Source: JAWKTM01 sp041399085
GTDB taxonomy: Bacteria > Planctomycetota > Planctomycetia > Pirellulales > Pirellulaceae
NCBI GenBank assembly: GCA_041399085.1
Contig: JAWKTM010000025.1
Coordinates: 33,330 to 97,329, forward strand
Reading direction: 5' to 3'
Length of the DNA stretch: 64,000 bases
Made by a program: the position numbers and the translations under genes. Positions within the stretch are counted from its first letter, which is position 1. Each line of letters starts with the position of its first letter. A model generated the notes under the pieces. It saw nothing but the letters and a program-made list of their open reading frames with translations, did not search any database and was not told the DNA's origin. Shown here piece after piece: positions 52,542 through 61,752 of the stretch.

Positions 52542-55500
52542 ATGGCTAAAGAACGCCCCGAGCAAGAAGCCCCATCGGAAGCAACGCAGCCAGACGTTCC
52601 GAAAAAGTGGCTGTTCTTGTTCTACCTGTGTGGCGACAACGATCTGGCGAGCTACATCGAAGCCGACTTTCGTGAGATCTGTTCGGTCGGCAGCACCGAC
52701 AACATCCAGGTGCTTGTGCAGATCGATCGACCGGATGGCGCCAAACGTTATGTTCTGGCGGACGGCGGCGCCGCGACGGAACAACTGGTGGCCGATCCGA
52801 GCCTCAACAAGGCCCGCGTCAACACGGGCGACCCCAAGGAAGCGATCGAGTTCTTCCGTTGGGGAATGACCCAGTTTCCGACCGAGCGAGTGGCCATCAT
52901 TTTCTCGGGATTGGGGATCGATCCGAAATATGTCGAACAACGAGTCTTGCGCCAGCGACCGCAACTGAAACAGCGAATCGAGAATGACAAAGACGCCAAC
53001 GATCAGCAGGCCGCTCATCGGGAACTTGAAACACTCGTCAATTCACAACTCTTCTCGTTGTGCCATGACTTTACGAGCAACGATGCGCTGGAGCCGCACG
53101 AACTGCGTGAGATTCTGGAGACGCTGCAACGCGACGGATTGCGGGTTGACCTATTCGGATTAGACGTGGGCGGCGCGGCGTTTATCGAATTCGCCTATGA
53201 ATTAGAAGACCTTGCCGACGCATTGGTAGCAGCGCCCGCGGTGATGCCAGACGATGGTTGGCCTTATGACAGAATCATCAAATTGTGGGATGATAAGTTG
53301 CGGACCCCCGAGTCGGCCGATCCACTCGACGGACGCCAACTCGCCAGCAAGGTGGTCGACACCGTGGCGAAAGCTTATCCCGAGCTGCAATCCCCGATCG
53401 TGGCGGTCAACTTATCGAATTACGTCCTTAGCCGCGCGGCTCGCGTGTTGGACACTCTAGCCCTCGCACTGTTATACAACCTGGGTGATTGGCACATTCT
53501 GGAGTCACTCAACCAGACGAATAAGAGTTGCGTTCGCCTGCAAAAACGCAGCGCGAAAGACGCCGCCGAGCTATGTAATGCGACGCAATGTGATCTTCAC
53601 AGGGTGTATCGAGAAACGGCTGACGAGTCGGATGACTCAACCGAACCTGCCTCGGAGAACATCGAACCGTCCGGCCTGTTGCCGGCGGTTGATCTTCTGC
53701 AACTTCTCGGCCAACTACGGAAGTCGCTAGAAAAGCAGGAAAAGTTAGCGCCGGAAGCCTTTGGTCAGAAAGAACGCCTTCAGCGGTTGCTCAAATTGAC
53801 GATGAACGCGCTGAACGAATTGGATCCTGCGTTGACCGATGCGGAAATAGCTGCCGCTCCCAAGGATTCCGATACAAGCGCTTATCAAGCGAGTTGGTTG
53901 GCTTCGAATCGTCTGTACTATATTCACAACCAAGGTGCGGATCGCAAGCTCTCGATTCTATTGCCTGGGGTTGGGGGAAATCTACAGAAAAGTCAGACGC
54001 GGCCTTCCGACTATAACTATTTCAATTTGCGGTTTTCGAGCCGAGTGCATTGGGCGTCGCTTTTAGGCGTCTTTCAAATGATCTTGGAAAAGCCGCATGT
54101 GTTATGGCGGCTTATTGGATCCATGCTGGCGACCGAGAGTGGCGGAACCCGAGACGCGGTATTGGGTCGGTTGATTGGGCCACGGTCCGTAATGAGCGGA
54201 CTCAAACAGGAGATGCAGGTCTTTCAAGAGGATGGAAGCTTGACCTTGTCATTGGAGAATGAGCCAAATGAAACATGCTCGTGCGACGATTATCGACTGC
54301 GATTGGAATCGTCGATCAAACAAGCGACGTTAGCGGAACATGTGACGAAAGTGTTTCCCCGCACGTTCGAGACGGCCGTGCGCGGTCTGGAAGCGTTTTT
54401 TATTGGCGAGCAGATTTTGTGGGACAGCGGACCCCTGGAAACGCTTGGCCGCACGCTTGGCGAAGATGTGATTCAAAGGTTTGGGGATCGGTTGCGCGAG
54501 GAACGCCGCGCGATGATGACGCCGGCCGGCCGGCCGCCCCATTTGCGATTGCGAATCCCGCGGGAATTGATGCGATATCCTTGGGAATTGATGTACGATC
54601 GCGATGGTATGTTATGTGAGCAATATGCCGTCGGCCGACAAGTCTTTATGGAGTTGGCCGTCACGCGCCCGCCGGTCCAGCGCCAGCCGGGTGTGATTCG
54701 GGCGTTGGTGATCGGCGATCCCGTGTTCTCCGATTCCTTTGAGGACCATCCCGAACAATTACCGGGCGCTCGGACCGAAGCGGCTACGGTTGTCGAAACG
54801 CTGCGGCAGTTGGACGAGCAGTTGGCCCAGGTGCCGTCGATTCAGGTGACCCATTATATCGGTGTACGATTAACAGTATTAGAGATGCGTGAACTGCTGC
54901 GCAGCGGTCACTTTGATATTGTGCATTTCGCCGGACATGCCAAGTATGTGGAAGGTTGTCCCGAAGCCAGCGCGTGGGCGTTGAGCGACGGTTTGTTGAC
55001 CGCGCGCGAGATCGCGAACACTTTGGCTTGGACCGATTCGCCACCGTGGATGGTGTACGCGAGCGCCTGTGAAGCGGCTATGGACGGCCGGGAGGCGAGT
55101 TCATCCGAGGAAGACGCGGTGCAAACGCAGCGAACGACGAAGCGTTACTACGGCGATGTCTACGGCCTGGCGACGGCTTTTATTAACGAAGGCGTGGCGG
55201 CTTATATTGGTCCGCTTTGGCCGGTCGTGGATCACGTGGCTGCGGGTTTGGCCCGAGCTTTCTATCGCGAGTTGCTGCTGGAACAAGCCAGTTTGGGCGA
55301 ATCGCTATGGAAAGCCAAACATGAGATGAAGCAATTCTTGTTGCCCGAGGACGAGATCGCGAGAGCTTGGGCCTTTCCGGCTCGCGAGGCACTCAGTTGG
55401 GCCAGCTTTGTCTTATACGGGGATCCCACGCCACGTTTGCTTGAATCGCTATGGGCGCCTCGCGGCGCGGAAACGCCGGAGGGTGAGGAACCGTCCGCGG

Positions 55501-56660
55501 TGGGTGTTTCACCGAGACCCAAGCCATCGGTTCCACCAGCCGAACCAGAACCGCCCGCCGTGGGCGTCGACCGACGAATCGTCTCCGGCATGGCGACTCG
55601 CGGCCTGTCTCCCAAGAAGTCCGCCGCCCATGTTTATCGAGTGTGGTACGGCACCAATCGCAAGCCTGTCAATCCTCGCAACATCGGGAAAGGGTTTGGG
55701 GCGGAATCGGACGAGCGGATTCACTACGGCGCGTGCCAAGTGACGATTCCGAAGTCACACCGTTTCGGAGAATTGGGATCGCCGTGGTGGGAACGCTGGT
55801 TCTTTATGTTCGACGACCGGCTGAAGTTGCAGGACACGCATGCATTGTCGCGCGAGATGTATTGGGCGTCGATGCACGCCGCGCTGGCCCAAGCTTTGGC
55901 CAAGCCGGCGGGCAAGGAGCTTCGCAACGAGCGTGACATTCTGGTCTATCTGCATGGCTTCAACGTGTCGTTCAAGGAGGCCGCGTTGCGAGCGGCTCAG
56001 ATTGGCTTTGATTTGAATTTCCCCGGCGTCACGGCGTTCTACAGTTGGCCGTCGCGAGGCGATCTGATGGGCTATGACGAAGATGGCGAGATGGTTCAAG
56101 CCAGTGAAGCGTTCATCTGTCAATACTTCGACGAGTTGCTAGAACACAGCGGCGCGGAACGGATCCACGTGCTTGTACACAGCATGGGAAATCGCGGGAT
56201 GCTGCGCGTTTTGAATCACATCGTCGAGAGGCAAGCGGATTCGGAAGCCAGCGGTGCGTCAAAGGCTGGGCTAAGTAAGTTCGGTCAGATTATCTTGGCG
56301 GCCCCGGACGTGGAAAGCGAGTCGTTCATTGAGAATGCATTGGCCTATCCCCAAATCAGCGACCGGACCACGATGTATGTCTCGGCGACGGACTTGGCGC
56401 TGGCCTCGTCGATGATCGTAAACCGCACGAACCGAGCCGGGTTCACTCCGCCGATCACCGTGGTGAAAGGGATCGACACGATTGAAGTGTCGAACATCGA
56501 CGTATCGCTGCTGGGACACAGCTACTTTGCCGAGGCGGAACCGGTGTTGTACGACATTCGCGAGTTGATCCTCACGCACGGCGCAACGATTCCCAGATCG
56601 CGTATGGAGCAGGTGTTGGCGGAGAACGCCAAAGAGATTTACTGGCGAATTCGCAAGTAG
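52542..56660 (+). CDS. Multidomain protein: inactive C11 peptidase - CHAT protease - DUF900 alpha/beta hydrolase
   Basis: 1372 aa, ATG 52542, no signal peptide or membrane segment. Domain 1 (about 20-530) follows clostripain C11: LFLFYLCGDNDLASYIEADF and LDVGGAAFIEFAYELEDLAD plus DGWPYDRI. The usual His (IIWNHG) is replaced in AIIFSGLG (117-125) and the Cys (DACLM) by Gly210 in LDVGG, so this part looks non-catalytic. Domain 2 (about 640-970) is CHAT: LRIPRELMRYPWELMYDRDG, FDIVHFAGHA with His799, and VYASACEAA with Cys843, both intact. A Pro/Glu linker (985-1020) leads to domain 3 (about 1030-1372): DUF900 hydrolase with ILVYLHGFNVSF, VLVHSMGNRG (Ser1214), AAPDVE (Asp1256) and LLGHSYF (His1326). 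Over 200 bp separate it from apbE and tkt, so it stands alone. Role inferred, not known. Confidence 0.85.
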   Translation: MAKERPEQEAPSEATQPDVPKKWLFLFYLCGDNDLASYIEADFREICSVGSTDNIQVLVQIDRPDGAKRYVLADGGAATEQLVADPSLNKARVNTGDPKEAIEFFRWGMTQFPTERVAIIFSGLGIDPKYVEQRVLRQRPQLKQRIENDKDANDQQAAHRELETLVNSQLFSLCHDFTSNDALEPHELREILETLQRDGLRVDLFGLDVGGAAFIEFAYELEDLADALVAAPAVMPDDGWPYDRIIKLWDDKLRTPESADPLDGRQLASKVVDTVAKAYPELQSPIVAVNLSNYVLSRAARVLDTLALALLYNLGDWHILESLNQTNKSCVRLQKRSAKDAAELCNATQCDLHRVYRETADESDDSTEPASENIEPSGLLPAVDLLQLLGQLRKSLEKQEKLAPEAFGQKERLQRLLKLTMNALNELDPALTDAEIAAAPKDSDTSAYQASWLASNRLYYIHNQGADRKLSILLPGVGGNLQKSQTRPSDYNYFNLRFSSRVHWASLLGVFQMILEKPHVLWRLIGSMLATESGGTRDAVLGRLIGPRSVMSGLKQEMQVFQEDGSLTLSLENEPNETCSCDDYRLRLESSIKQATLAEHVTKVFPRTFETAVRGLEAFFIGEQILWDSGPLETLGRTLGEDVIQRFGDRLREERRAMMTPAGRPPHLRLRIPRELMRYPWELMYDRDGMLCEQYAVGRQVFMELAVTRPPVQRQPGVIRALVIGDPVFSDSFEDHPEQLPGARTEAATVVETLRQLDEQLAQVPSIQVTHYIGVRLTVLEMRELLRSGHFDIVHFAGHAKYVEGCPEASAWALSDGLLTAREIANTLAWTDSPPWMVYASACEAAMDGREASSSEEDAVQTQRTTKRYYGDVYGLATAFINEGVAAYIGPLWPVVDHVAAGLARAFYRELLLEQASLGESLWKAKHEMKQFLLPEDEIARAWAFPAREALSWASFVLYGDPTPRLLESLWAPRGAETPEGEEPSAVGVSPRPKPSVPPAEPEPPAVGVDRRIVSGMATRGLSPKKSAAHVYRVWYGTNRKPVNPRNIGKGFGAESDERIHYGACQVTIPKSHRFGELGSPWWERWFFMFDDRLKLQDTHALSREMYWASMHAALAQALAKPAGKELRNERDILVYLHGFNVSFKEAALRAAQIGFDLNFPGVTAFYSWPSRGDLMGYDEDGEMVQASEAFICQYFDELLEHSGAERIHVLVHSMGNRGMLRVLNHIVERQADSEASGASKAGLSKFGQIILAAPDVESESFIENALAYPQISDRTTMYVSATDLALASSMIVNRTNRAGFTPPITVVKGIDTIEVSNIDVSLLGHSYFAEAEPVLYDIRELILTHGATIPRSRMEQVLAENAKEIYWRIRK

Positions 56661-56862
56661 CTTGAGGTTCGCTCGGTCGCGGCGGCCGCGAACGGCAAGG
56701 CGCCTCGCACCGCGTTGACCGTTTTGCCAGGCGGCTACTAGACTAGGCGGCTTTCCGGGCCGGGGATGGGACGGCCCGGAGGCGGTTGACGGCCGCCCGG
56801 TGTTCCCTCTTTGCTTCGTAGTCCAGCGGCCCGCTGCCGTTGATATTCACTCCGAGATTCTC

Positions 56863-58917
56863 ATGTCGACAGCGACCTCCAGCATCGAACAACTGGCCAT
56901 CAACACCATTCGCACCTTGTCGATGGACGGCGTGCAGGCCGCGAACAGCGGGCATCCCGGCACTCCGATGGCCTTGGCGCCGGTCACCTACGCGTTGTGG
57001 CAAAAACATCTGCGGTACGACCCGGCTTGTCCGAACTGGCCTAATCGCGATCGTTTCATCTTGTCGTGCGGCCATGCGTCGATGCTGCTTTATTCCATCT
57101 TGCATTTGGCTGGCGTTAAGGCCACCGACGAACAGGGCCAGCCGCTAGATCGACCTTCGTTATCGCTGGACGATTTGAAGAACTTTCGACAAATGAATAG
57201 CCCATGTGCTGGGCACCCCGAATATGGATTCGCCGCGGGGATTGAAACCACGACCGGGCCGCTGGGCCAGGGCATCGGCAACAGCGTCGGCATGGCGATG
57301 GCTTCGCGATGGATGGGCGCGACGTACAATCGACCCGGCTTCGAGCTGTTCGACTACAACGTGTTCGCATTGTGCAGCGATGGCGACATCATGGAAGGCG
57401 TCGGCTGCGAAGCCGCTTCGATCGCTGGACATTTGAAGCTATCGAATTTGTGTTGGATCTACGACGACAACAAGATCACGATCGAAGGCGAAACGGACTT
57501 GGCCTTTAGCGAAGATGTGGCTCGGCGATTCGAAGGGCTGGGCTGGCATGCGATCCGAGTGGACGACGCGAATGATCTGGACGCGATCCAAGGCGCGCTG
57601 GCTGAATTCGAATCCGTCACGGATCGGCCGACCATTATCGTGTTGCGCAGCATCATCGGTTGGGGTTCGCCCAACAAAGCCAATACGCACGGCGCCCACG
57701 GCGCGCCGCTGGGCGAAGACGAAGTTCGCTTGACGAAGCAGGCGTATGGCTGGCCGGCAGACGAAAAGTTTCTCGTCCCCGATGAAGTGCGATCGCATTT
57801 CGCCAGCGGCATCGGCTCACGAGGCAGCGAATTGCGGTCGGATTGGGAAGCGGCGTTCGATCGATATGGCAAGGAATTCCCGTCCGAAGCGGCGCAGTTG
57901 AAGGCGGTTTTCGCGGGCGAGTTGCCTGAAGGTTGGGACAAGGACATCCCGGTCTTCGCGGCGGACGCGAAGGGTTTGGCGACGCGAGTTACGTCGGGCA
58001 AAGTGCTGAACGGACTGGCAAAGAATCTGCCGTGGCTGATTGGCGGTTCGGCCGACTTGGCTCCGTCGACCATGACGCTGCTCGACGGCGAAGCGGACTT
58101 TAGCGCGGAGCACTACGCGGGTCGCAATCTGCATTTCGGAATTCGCGAGCACGGAATGGCGGCGGCTTGCAATGGCATGGCGCTGTGCGGTTTGCGGCCG
58201 TATGGCGCAACTTTCTTCGTGTTCACCGATTACTGCCGGCCATCGATGCGGTTGAGCAGCCTGATGCATCAGCCGGTGATTTACGTGATGACGCACGACT
58301 CCATCGGTTTGGGCGAGGACGGCCCGACGCATCAACCGATCGAACACTTGGCCGCTTGTCGAGCGATTCCGGGCATGTTGGTGATGCGGCCCGGCGACGC
58401 GAATGAAGTCTCTGAGTGCTATCGAACCGTACTGCAATTGGGCAACCGTCCGGCCACGATGGTGTTGACTCGCCAGAACATCCCGACGTTGGATCGCGAA
58501 AAGTACGCGCCGGTCGCAGGAGTGGCTCGCGGAGCTTACGTGCTGGCGGATGCCGCGGACGGAAAGCCCGAGGTGATCTTGATCGGTACCGGCAGCGAGC
58601 TGTCGTTGTGCGTCGAGGCTTACGAACAGTTGACTGCCGAAGGCGTGAAAGCTCGCGTTGTCAGCATGCCGTGCATGGACCTGTTCGAGGAGCAGGATGT
58701 CGAGTATCGACGCAGCGTGTTGCCGCCCAGCGTGACGGCTCGCGTGGCGGTCGAAGCGGGCGTGCGTCAATGCTGGGATCGCTATCTCGGTTGCGACGGC
58801 GAGTTTGTCGGCATGAGCAGCTTCGGGGCCTCGGCTCCGTTCAAGCAGCTTTATGAACGGTTCGGCATCACGACGTCGGGCGTGATCGCGGCGGCCAAGC
58901 GGACGCTGGGCAAGTAG
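56863..58917 (+). CDS. tkt: Transketolase
   Basis: Thiamine diphosphate enzyme that moves two-carbon units between sugars in the pentose phosphate pathway. 684 aa, ATG 56863 (MSTATSSIEQLAINTIRTLS). Conserved motifs: DGVQAANSGHPGTPMALAP, RFILSCGHASMLLYSILHL, the ThDP-binding CSDGDIMEGVGCEAASIAGH and DDNKITIEGETDLAFSED, FVFTDYCRPSMRLSSLMHQP and HDSIGLGEDGPTHQPIEHL, where His residues contact substrate. Full length. Single-gene unit. Confidence 0.97.
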   Translation: MSTATSSIEQLAINTIRTLSMDGVQAANSGHPGTPMALAPVTYALWQKHLRYDPACPNWPNRDRFILSCGHASMLLYSILHLAGVKATDEQGQPLDRPSLSLDDLKNFRQMNSPCAGHPEYGFAAGIETTTGPLGQGIGNSVGMAMASRWMGATYNRPGFELFDYNVFALCSDGDIMEGVGCEAASIAGHLKLSNLCWIYDDNKITIEGETDLAFSEDVARRFEGLGWHAIRVDDANDLDAIQGALAEFESVTDRPTIIVLRSIIGWGSPNKANTHGAHGAPLGEDEVRLTKQAYGWPADEKFLVPDEVRSHFASGIGSRGSELRSDWEAAFDRYGKEFPSEAAQLKAVFAGELPEGWDKDIPVFAADAKGLATRVTSGKVLNGLAKNLPWLIGGSADLAPSTMTLLDGEADFSAEHYAGRNLHFGIREHGMAAACNGMALCGLRPYGATFFVFTDYCRPSMRLSSLMHQPVIYVMTHDSIGLGEDGPTHQPIEHLAACRAIPGMLVMRPGDANEVSECYRTVLQLGNRPATMVLTRQNIPTLDREKYAPVAGVARGAYVLADAADGKPEVILIGTGSELSLCVEAYEQLTAEGVKARVVSMPCMDLFEEQDVEYRRSVLPPSVTARVAVEAGVRQCWDRYLGCDGEFVGMSSFGASAPFKQLYERFGITTSGVIAAAKRTLGK

Positions 58918-59120
58918 CCGCTGCCTGCGGGCGTTGTCGCCGCCGACTTATTGCCGCCGATTCGTCGCAGCACCGTTAAAACCGGCATAATCGGAACCGA
59001 GCGGCAGTCCCCCATCGGAACCGCCGATAAATTGTTTCGGCCGAGGCGAGGCACTGCTGCTTCGTCTCGAACCCAACATTCAGTTTGCCGCAGGCCTTTC
59101 CAAGGATGGGGAGTCTCTCG

Positions 59121-59579
59121 ATGCATCTCGCGCGTCGTTCGTTAGCGCATATCTTGTTCGGCTTGGTTGCCGCGCTGGGCGTCCATTCCCAACCGGCGTT
59201 CGCCAACGAACCGACCGCGGCTCGGATCGATTGGCAATCGGACGTGGAACAGGCCTGGGCGAATTCCCAGACGCAGAAGCAGCCATTGCTGTTGTTCGTC
59301 AAAACGGACGGATGCGTCTTTTGCACCAAGATGGAACGGGAAACCTACTCGAACGAATCGGTCGCTCGGCAAGTGATGGGTACGTTCGTGGCATCGTCGG
59401 TCAATGGCCGATCGATCCCAGAATTGGTGCGAAAGCTGAACATTCGCATCTATCCCACCACGGTCATTATCGGCCCCGACGCCCAAGTCCTCGACTCGAT
59501 CCCCGGCTACGTCCCAGCCGCCACGCTGCAATCTCGCCTGGAAATCGCAGCTCAGAAATCAAGTACGGTTAGTCGTTAG
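59121..59579 (+). CDS. Exported thioredoxin-like protein (CxxC)
   Basis: 152 aa, ATG 59121 with GGGAG 8 bp upstream, followed by a signal peptide (ILFGLVAALGVHSQPAFANE). The thioredoxin-like core gives WQSDVEQAWANSQTQKQPLL, LLFVKTDGCVFCTKMERETY with active-site CVFC, and NIRIYPTTVIIGPDAQVLDS with the cis-Pro. Similar to DUF255/thioredoxin_7-type proteins that reduce periplasmic disulfides. Partner unknown. Confidence 0.88.
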   Translation: MHLARRSLAHILFGLVAALGVHSQPAFANEPTAARIDWQSDVEQAWANSQTQKQPLLLFVKTDGCVFCTKMERETYSNESVARQVMGTFVASSVNGRSIPELVRKLNIRIYPTTVIIGPDAQVLDSIPGYVPAATLQSRLEIAAQKSSTVSR

Positions 59580-59996
59580 CTAGGCAACTGCCTCAACCGT
59601 GTCGCTCCGTTTGCTGGTCATGGACACCGGCTTCTTAAGCCCAGTCACGCTCCGCCTCTGGGTGCCGAGACTTTCGAAGGGCAAAAACGAATTAGATTTC
59701 CAGAGAATTTAAGGCTTTCTATCTGACGCACGCACTCGTCCGTGACCAGCCCATTGGTTCACGCAGCAACTCTTCGGCTACATCGGCCGCGAACAAAACA
59801 CGAACAGGCGTTTGTGTTTCTTCTTTCCGAAGACTTTTTTTAGTTGCATTCTCGACAAAACCTGCTCTAATTGCGTGCATCTGATCCGAGAGATTCTCTC
59901 TCGCGTGACGGTTTCTCCCAATACATCCGCGTATTGCCTGGCTCAAGCCAGTCGATGTGATTGTACTCGTCATAGTTTGGTATTGGAGACTTTGCG
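59580..59996. other. Intergenic stretch, 417 bp
   Basis: Between the thioredoxin-like gene and the DUF1559 gene on the same strand. Base composition is more AT-rich than the surroundings near 59690-59990. No gene, tRNA or clear hairpin seen; it presumably carries the DUF1559 promoter. Confidence 0.4.
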
Positions 59997-61013
59997 ATGA
60001 AACGAACGATTGATGTTCGTGGTTTCACGCTCGTGGAACTGCTTGTTGTGATTGCGATCATCGGCGTCTTGGTGGCAATGCTGCTACCTGCAGTGCAAGC
60101 TGCTCGTGAAGCCGCAAGGAGGTCGAGCTGTGCCAACAATCTAAAACAGATGGGGTTGGCAATTCACAACTACCACGACACCTACAAGACATTTCCGCCA
60201 GCCCTCATGGCATCCGGGCGATACAATAGCGCTTCCTACCATGCTGCTCACGGAGGCGTAAAGAACACTACCGGCTGGATCTTAATGGCCCCTTTCTACG
60301 AGCAGCAAAACCTCAACGACAAGTACAATTTCGGAGCGCCATCCTCAACCTCCAGCCCCTACGGTCATGCAATTGCGAATGGCTCGAATGATTCAGCTAA
60401 TGACGGCATATACAACGTCGACCTAGAGATGCTGAAATGTCCATCGCATCCTCAAGCTGGTGAAGTTTCCAACTACGACCCTGGAACAAATTCGTTCTAT
60501 TCAAGACGCAATGCCATACGAACAAGTTACTTATTCTCCACAGGCGTGTTTACCGATTACGATTCGCCCTGGTTGACAAAGAGCGGTGACATCCGGCAGG
60601 GAGCGTTCGGAAACGATGGCGCTGCCAACTTTGCGGCCATCACGGATGGCACGGCAAATACACTCGCGGTTGGCGAAGCCATTGGAGGGCGATTCAAGAC
60701 GTCGACACACTATGGGCCGTGGGGCATGACAGGCACGCACACTTGTTGCCACGGTCGCGTTGTATCTAGTTCGACCACAGTACTTACCGCGAATGAGGTT
60801 GCCGCCTATAAGAACGACTGGAATGTCAATGGACCATACCAGAATAATGCGTTGGGACGAACATATGCTTGGCAATTTCACAGTTTGCATCCCGGTGGCG
60901 CACAATTCGTCTACTGCGATGGTTCGACGCATTTCATCCCTGAAACAGTCGATTACTTGACGCTCGTGCGTCTAGCTTATATCCACGACGGCGCAGCGGT
61001 TCAACTGCCCTAG
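59997..61013 (+). CDS. DUF1559 prepilin-like (type II secretion pseudopilin G-type) protein
   Basis: 338 aa, ATG 59997. Type IV prepilin leader with GFTLVELLVVIAIIGVLVAM, processed before Phe by the prepilin peptidase and N-methylated by family analogy. NNLKQMGLAIHNYHDTYKTF and the C-terminal LHPGGAQFVYCDGSTHFI are DUF1559 hallmarks (Hx9DG). Such proteins occur in dozens per planctomycete genome. It is followed 135 bp later by a lipoprotein gene on the same strand, a common arrangement. The sequence is more AT-rich than the neighbouring housekeeping genes. Confidence 0.95.
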   Translation: MKRTIDVRGFTLVELLVVIAIIGVLVAMLLPAVQAAREAARRSSCANNLKQMGLAIHNYHDTYKTFPPALMASGRYNSASYHAAHGGVKNTTGWILMAPFYEQQNLNDKYNFGAPSSTSSPYGHAIANGSNDSANDGIYNVDLEMLKCPSHPQAGEVSNYDPGTNSFYSRRNAIRTSYLFSTGVFTDYDSPWLTKSGDIRQGAFGNDGAANFAAITDGTANTLAVGEAIGGRFKTSTHYGPWGMTGTHTCCHGRVVSSSTTVLTANEVAAYKNDWNVNGPYQNNALGRTYAWQFHSLHPGGAQFVYCDGSTHFIPETVDYLTLVRLAYIHDGAAVQLP

Positions 61014-61148
61014 ATGTTAAACCTAAATGACAGCAAGGTCGTCTCGCTCGTCATGACAGGCTTATTCATTCGGTATGTGCAACGATTGGCTATCTTCGTC
61101 CCATCGTTGCCTGATTTTTGTGTTGCGATATTTTTCGGATTCTCAGTC

Positions 61149-61613
61149 ATGGCTCTCAAATATTATGTTGTCATCTGCTTGGTCACTCTGATGGTATTGG
61201 GTTGCGGTGGAGGACGAAAGCGTCCGAAAACCGCCAGGGTGGCAGGTACCGTCTACCTAGACGGAAAACCGCTCGAGGGGGTCGAAGTAAGCTTCCTAAG
61301 CGACGAGTTTAAAGGGTACGGAAAGACGGATTCGTCGGGGCGATACGAACTTGTTCAAGGCGCGGTACCCGGCGTCAATAAGGTCTACTTCAGCAAAATC
61401 AAACCGGGTGCTATTGAGCTAGACCCCGAAGCTGGAATCGACGAAGAACAGCTAAGAGCGATGTCGATGGCCGAAGACGGCGGCGGAGGCCCTGCGGATA
61501 TCGGAGGGGAGATAATACCCGATCATTACAGCGATCCGGAACAGAGCAAGCTAACTTACGACGTCTCGGAGGGTGGTGACGAAGCTGCTGACTTCCGTTT
61601 GACATCGAATTAG
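61149..61613 (+). CDS. Lipoprotein with carboxypeptidase-regulatory-like (Ig-fold) domain
   Basis: 154 aa. I chose ATG 61149 because it places a lipobox at once: MALKYYVVICLVTLMVLGCG, with VLGC as the lipidation site. The mature part reads ARVAGTVYLDGKPLEGVEVS, then GYGKTDSSGRYELVQGAVPG, the transthyretin-like/CarboxypepD_reg fold typical of the lipoproteins encoded after DUF1559 genes. The end is acidic (DYDVSEGGDEAADF-like). The pairing suggests a shared envelope role, not established. Confidence 0.87.
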   Translation: MALKYYVVICLVTLMVLGCGGGRKRPKTARVAGTVYLDGKPLEGVEVSFLSDEFKGYGKTDSSGRYELVQGAVPGVNKVYFSKIKPGAIELDPEAGIDEEQLRAMSMAEDGGGGPADIGGEIIPDHYSDPEQSKLTYDVSEGGDEAADFRLTSN

Positions 61614-61653
61614 CCAACCGGCAGTACAATCCGCTGCTAGGCGATCACGGATG

Positions 61654-61687
61654 AGGCCGTTAGAAGATGTTGACATCTCAGCGGCCT
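61654..61687. terminator. Bidirectional terminator-like hairpin
   Basis: Two stacked stems, AGGCCG / CGGCCT and AGATGT / ACATCT with loop TG and an unpaired bulge between them, sit between the convergent lipoprotein and cysNC genes. Short T tracts flank it. Confidence 0.6.
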
Positions 61688-61752
61688 TTGCGCTATTTGG
61701 AACTCGCTCACAAGCCGCAAATAGGACAAGCGATTTCTGACCTAGCGCCTCC

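Noticed and set aside
59719..59973. 84-codon minus ORF before the DUF1559 gene
   Set aside because: No ribosome site or domain; lies in a probable promoter region.
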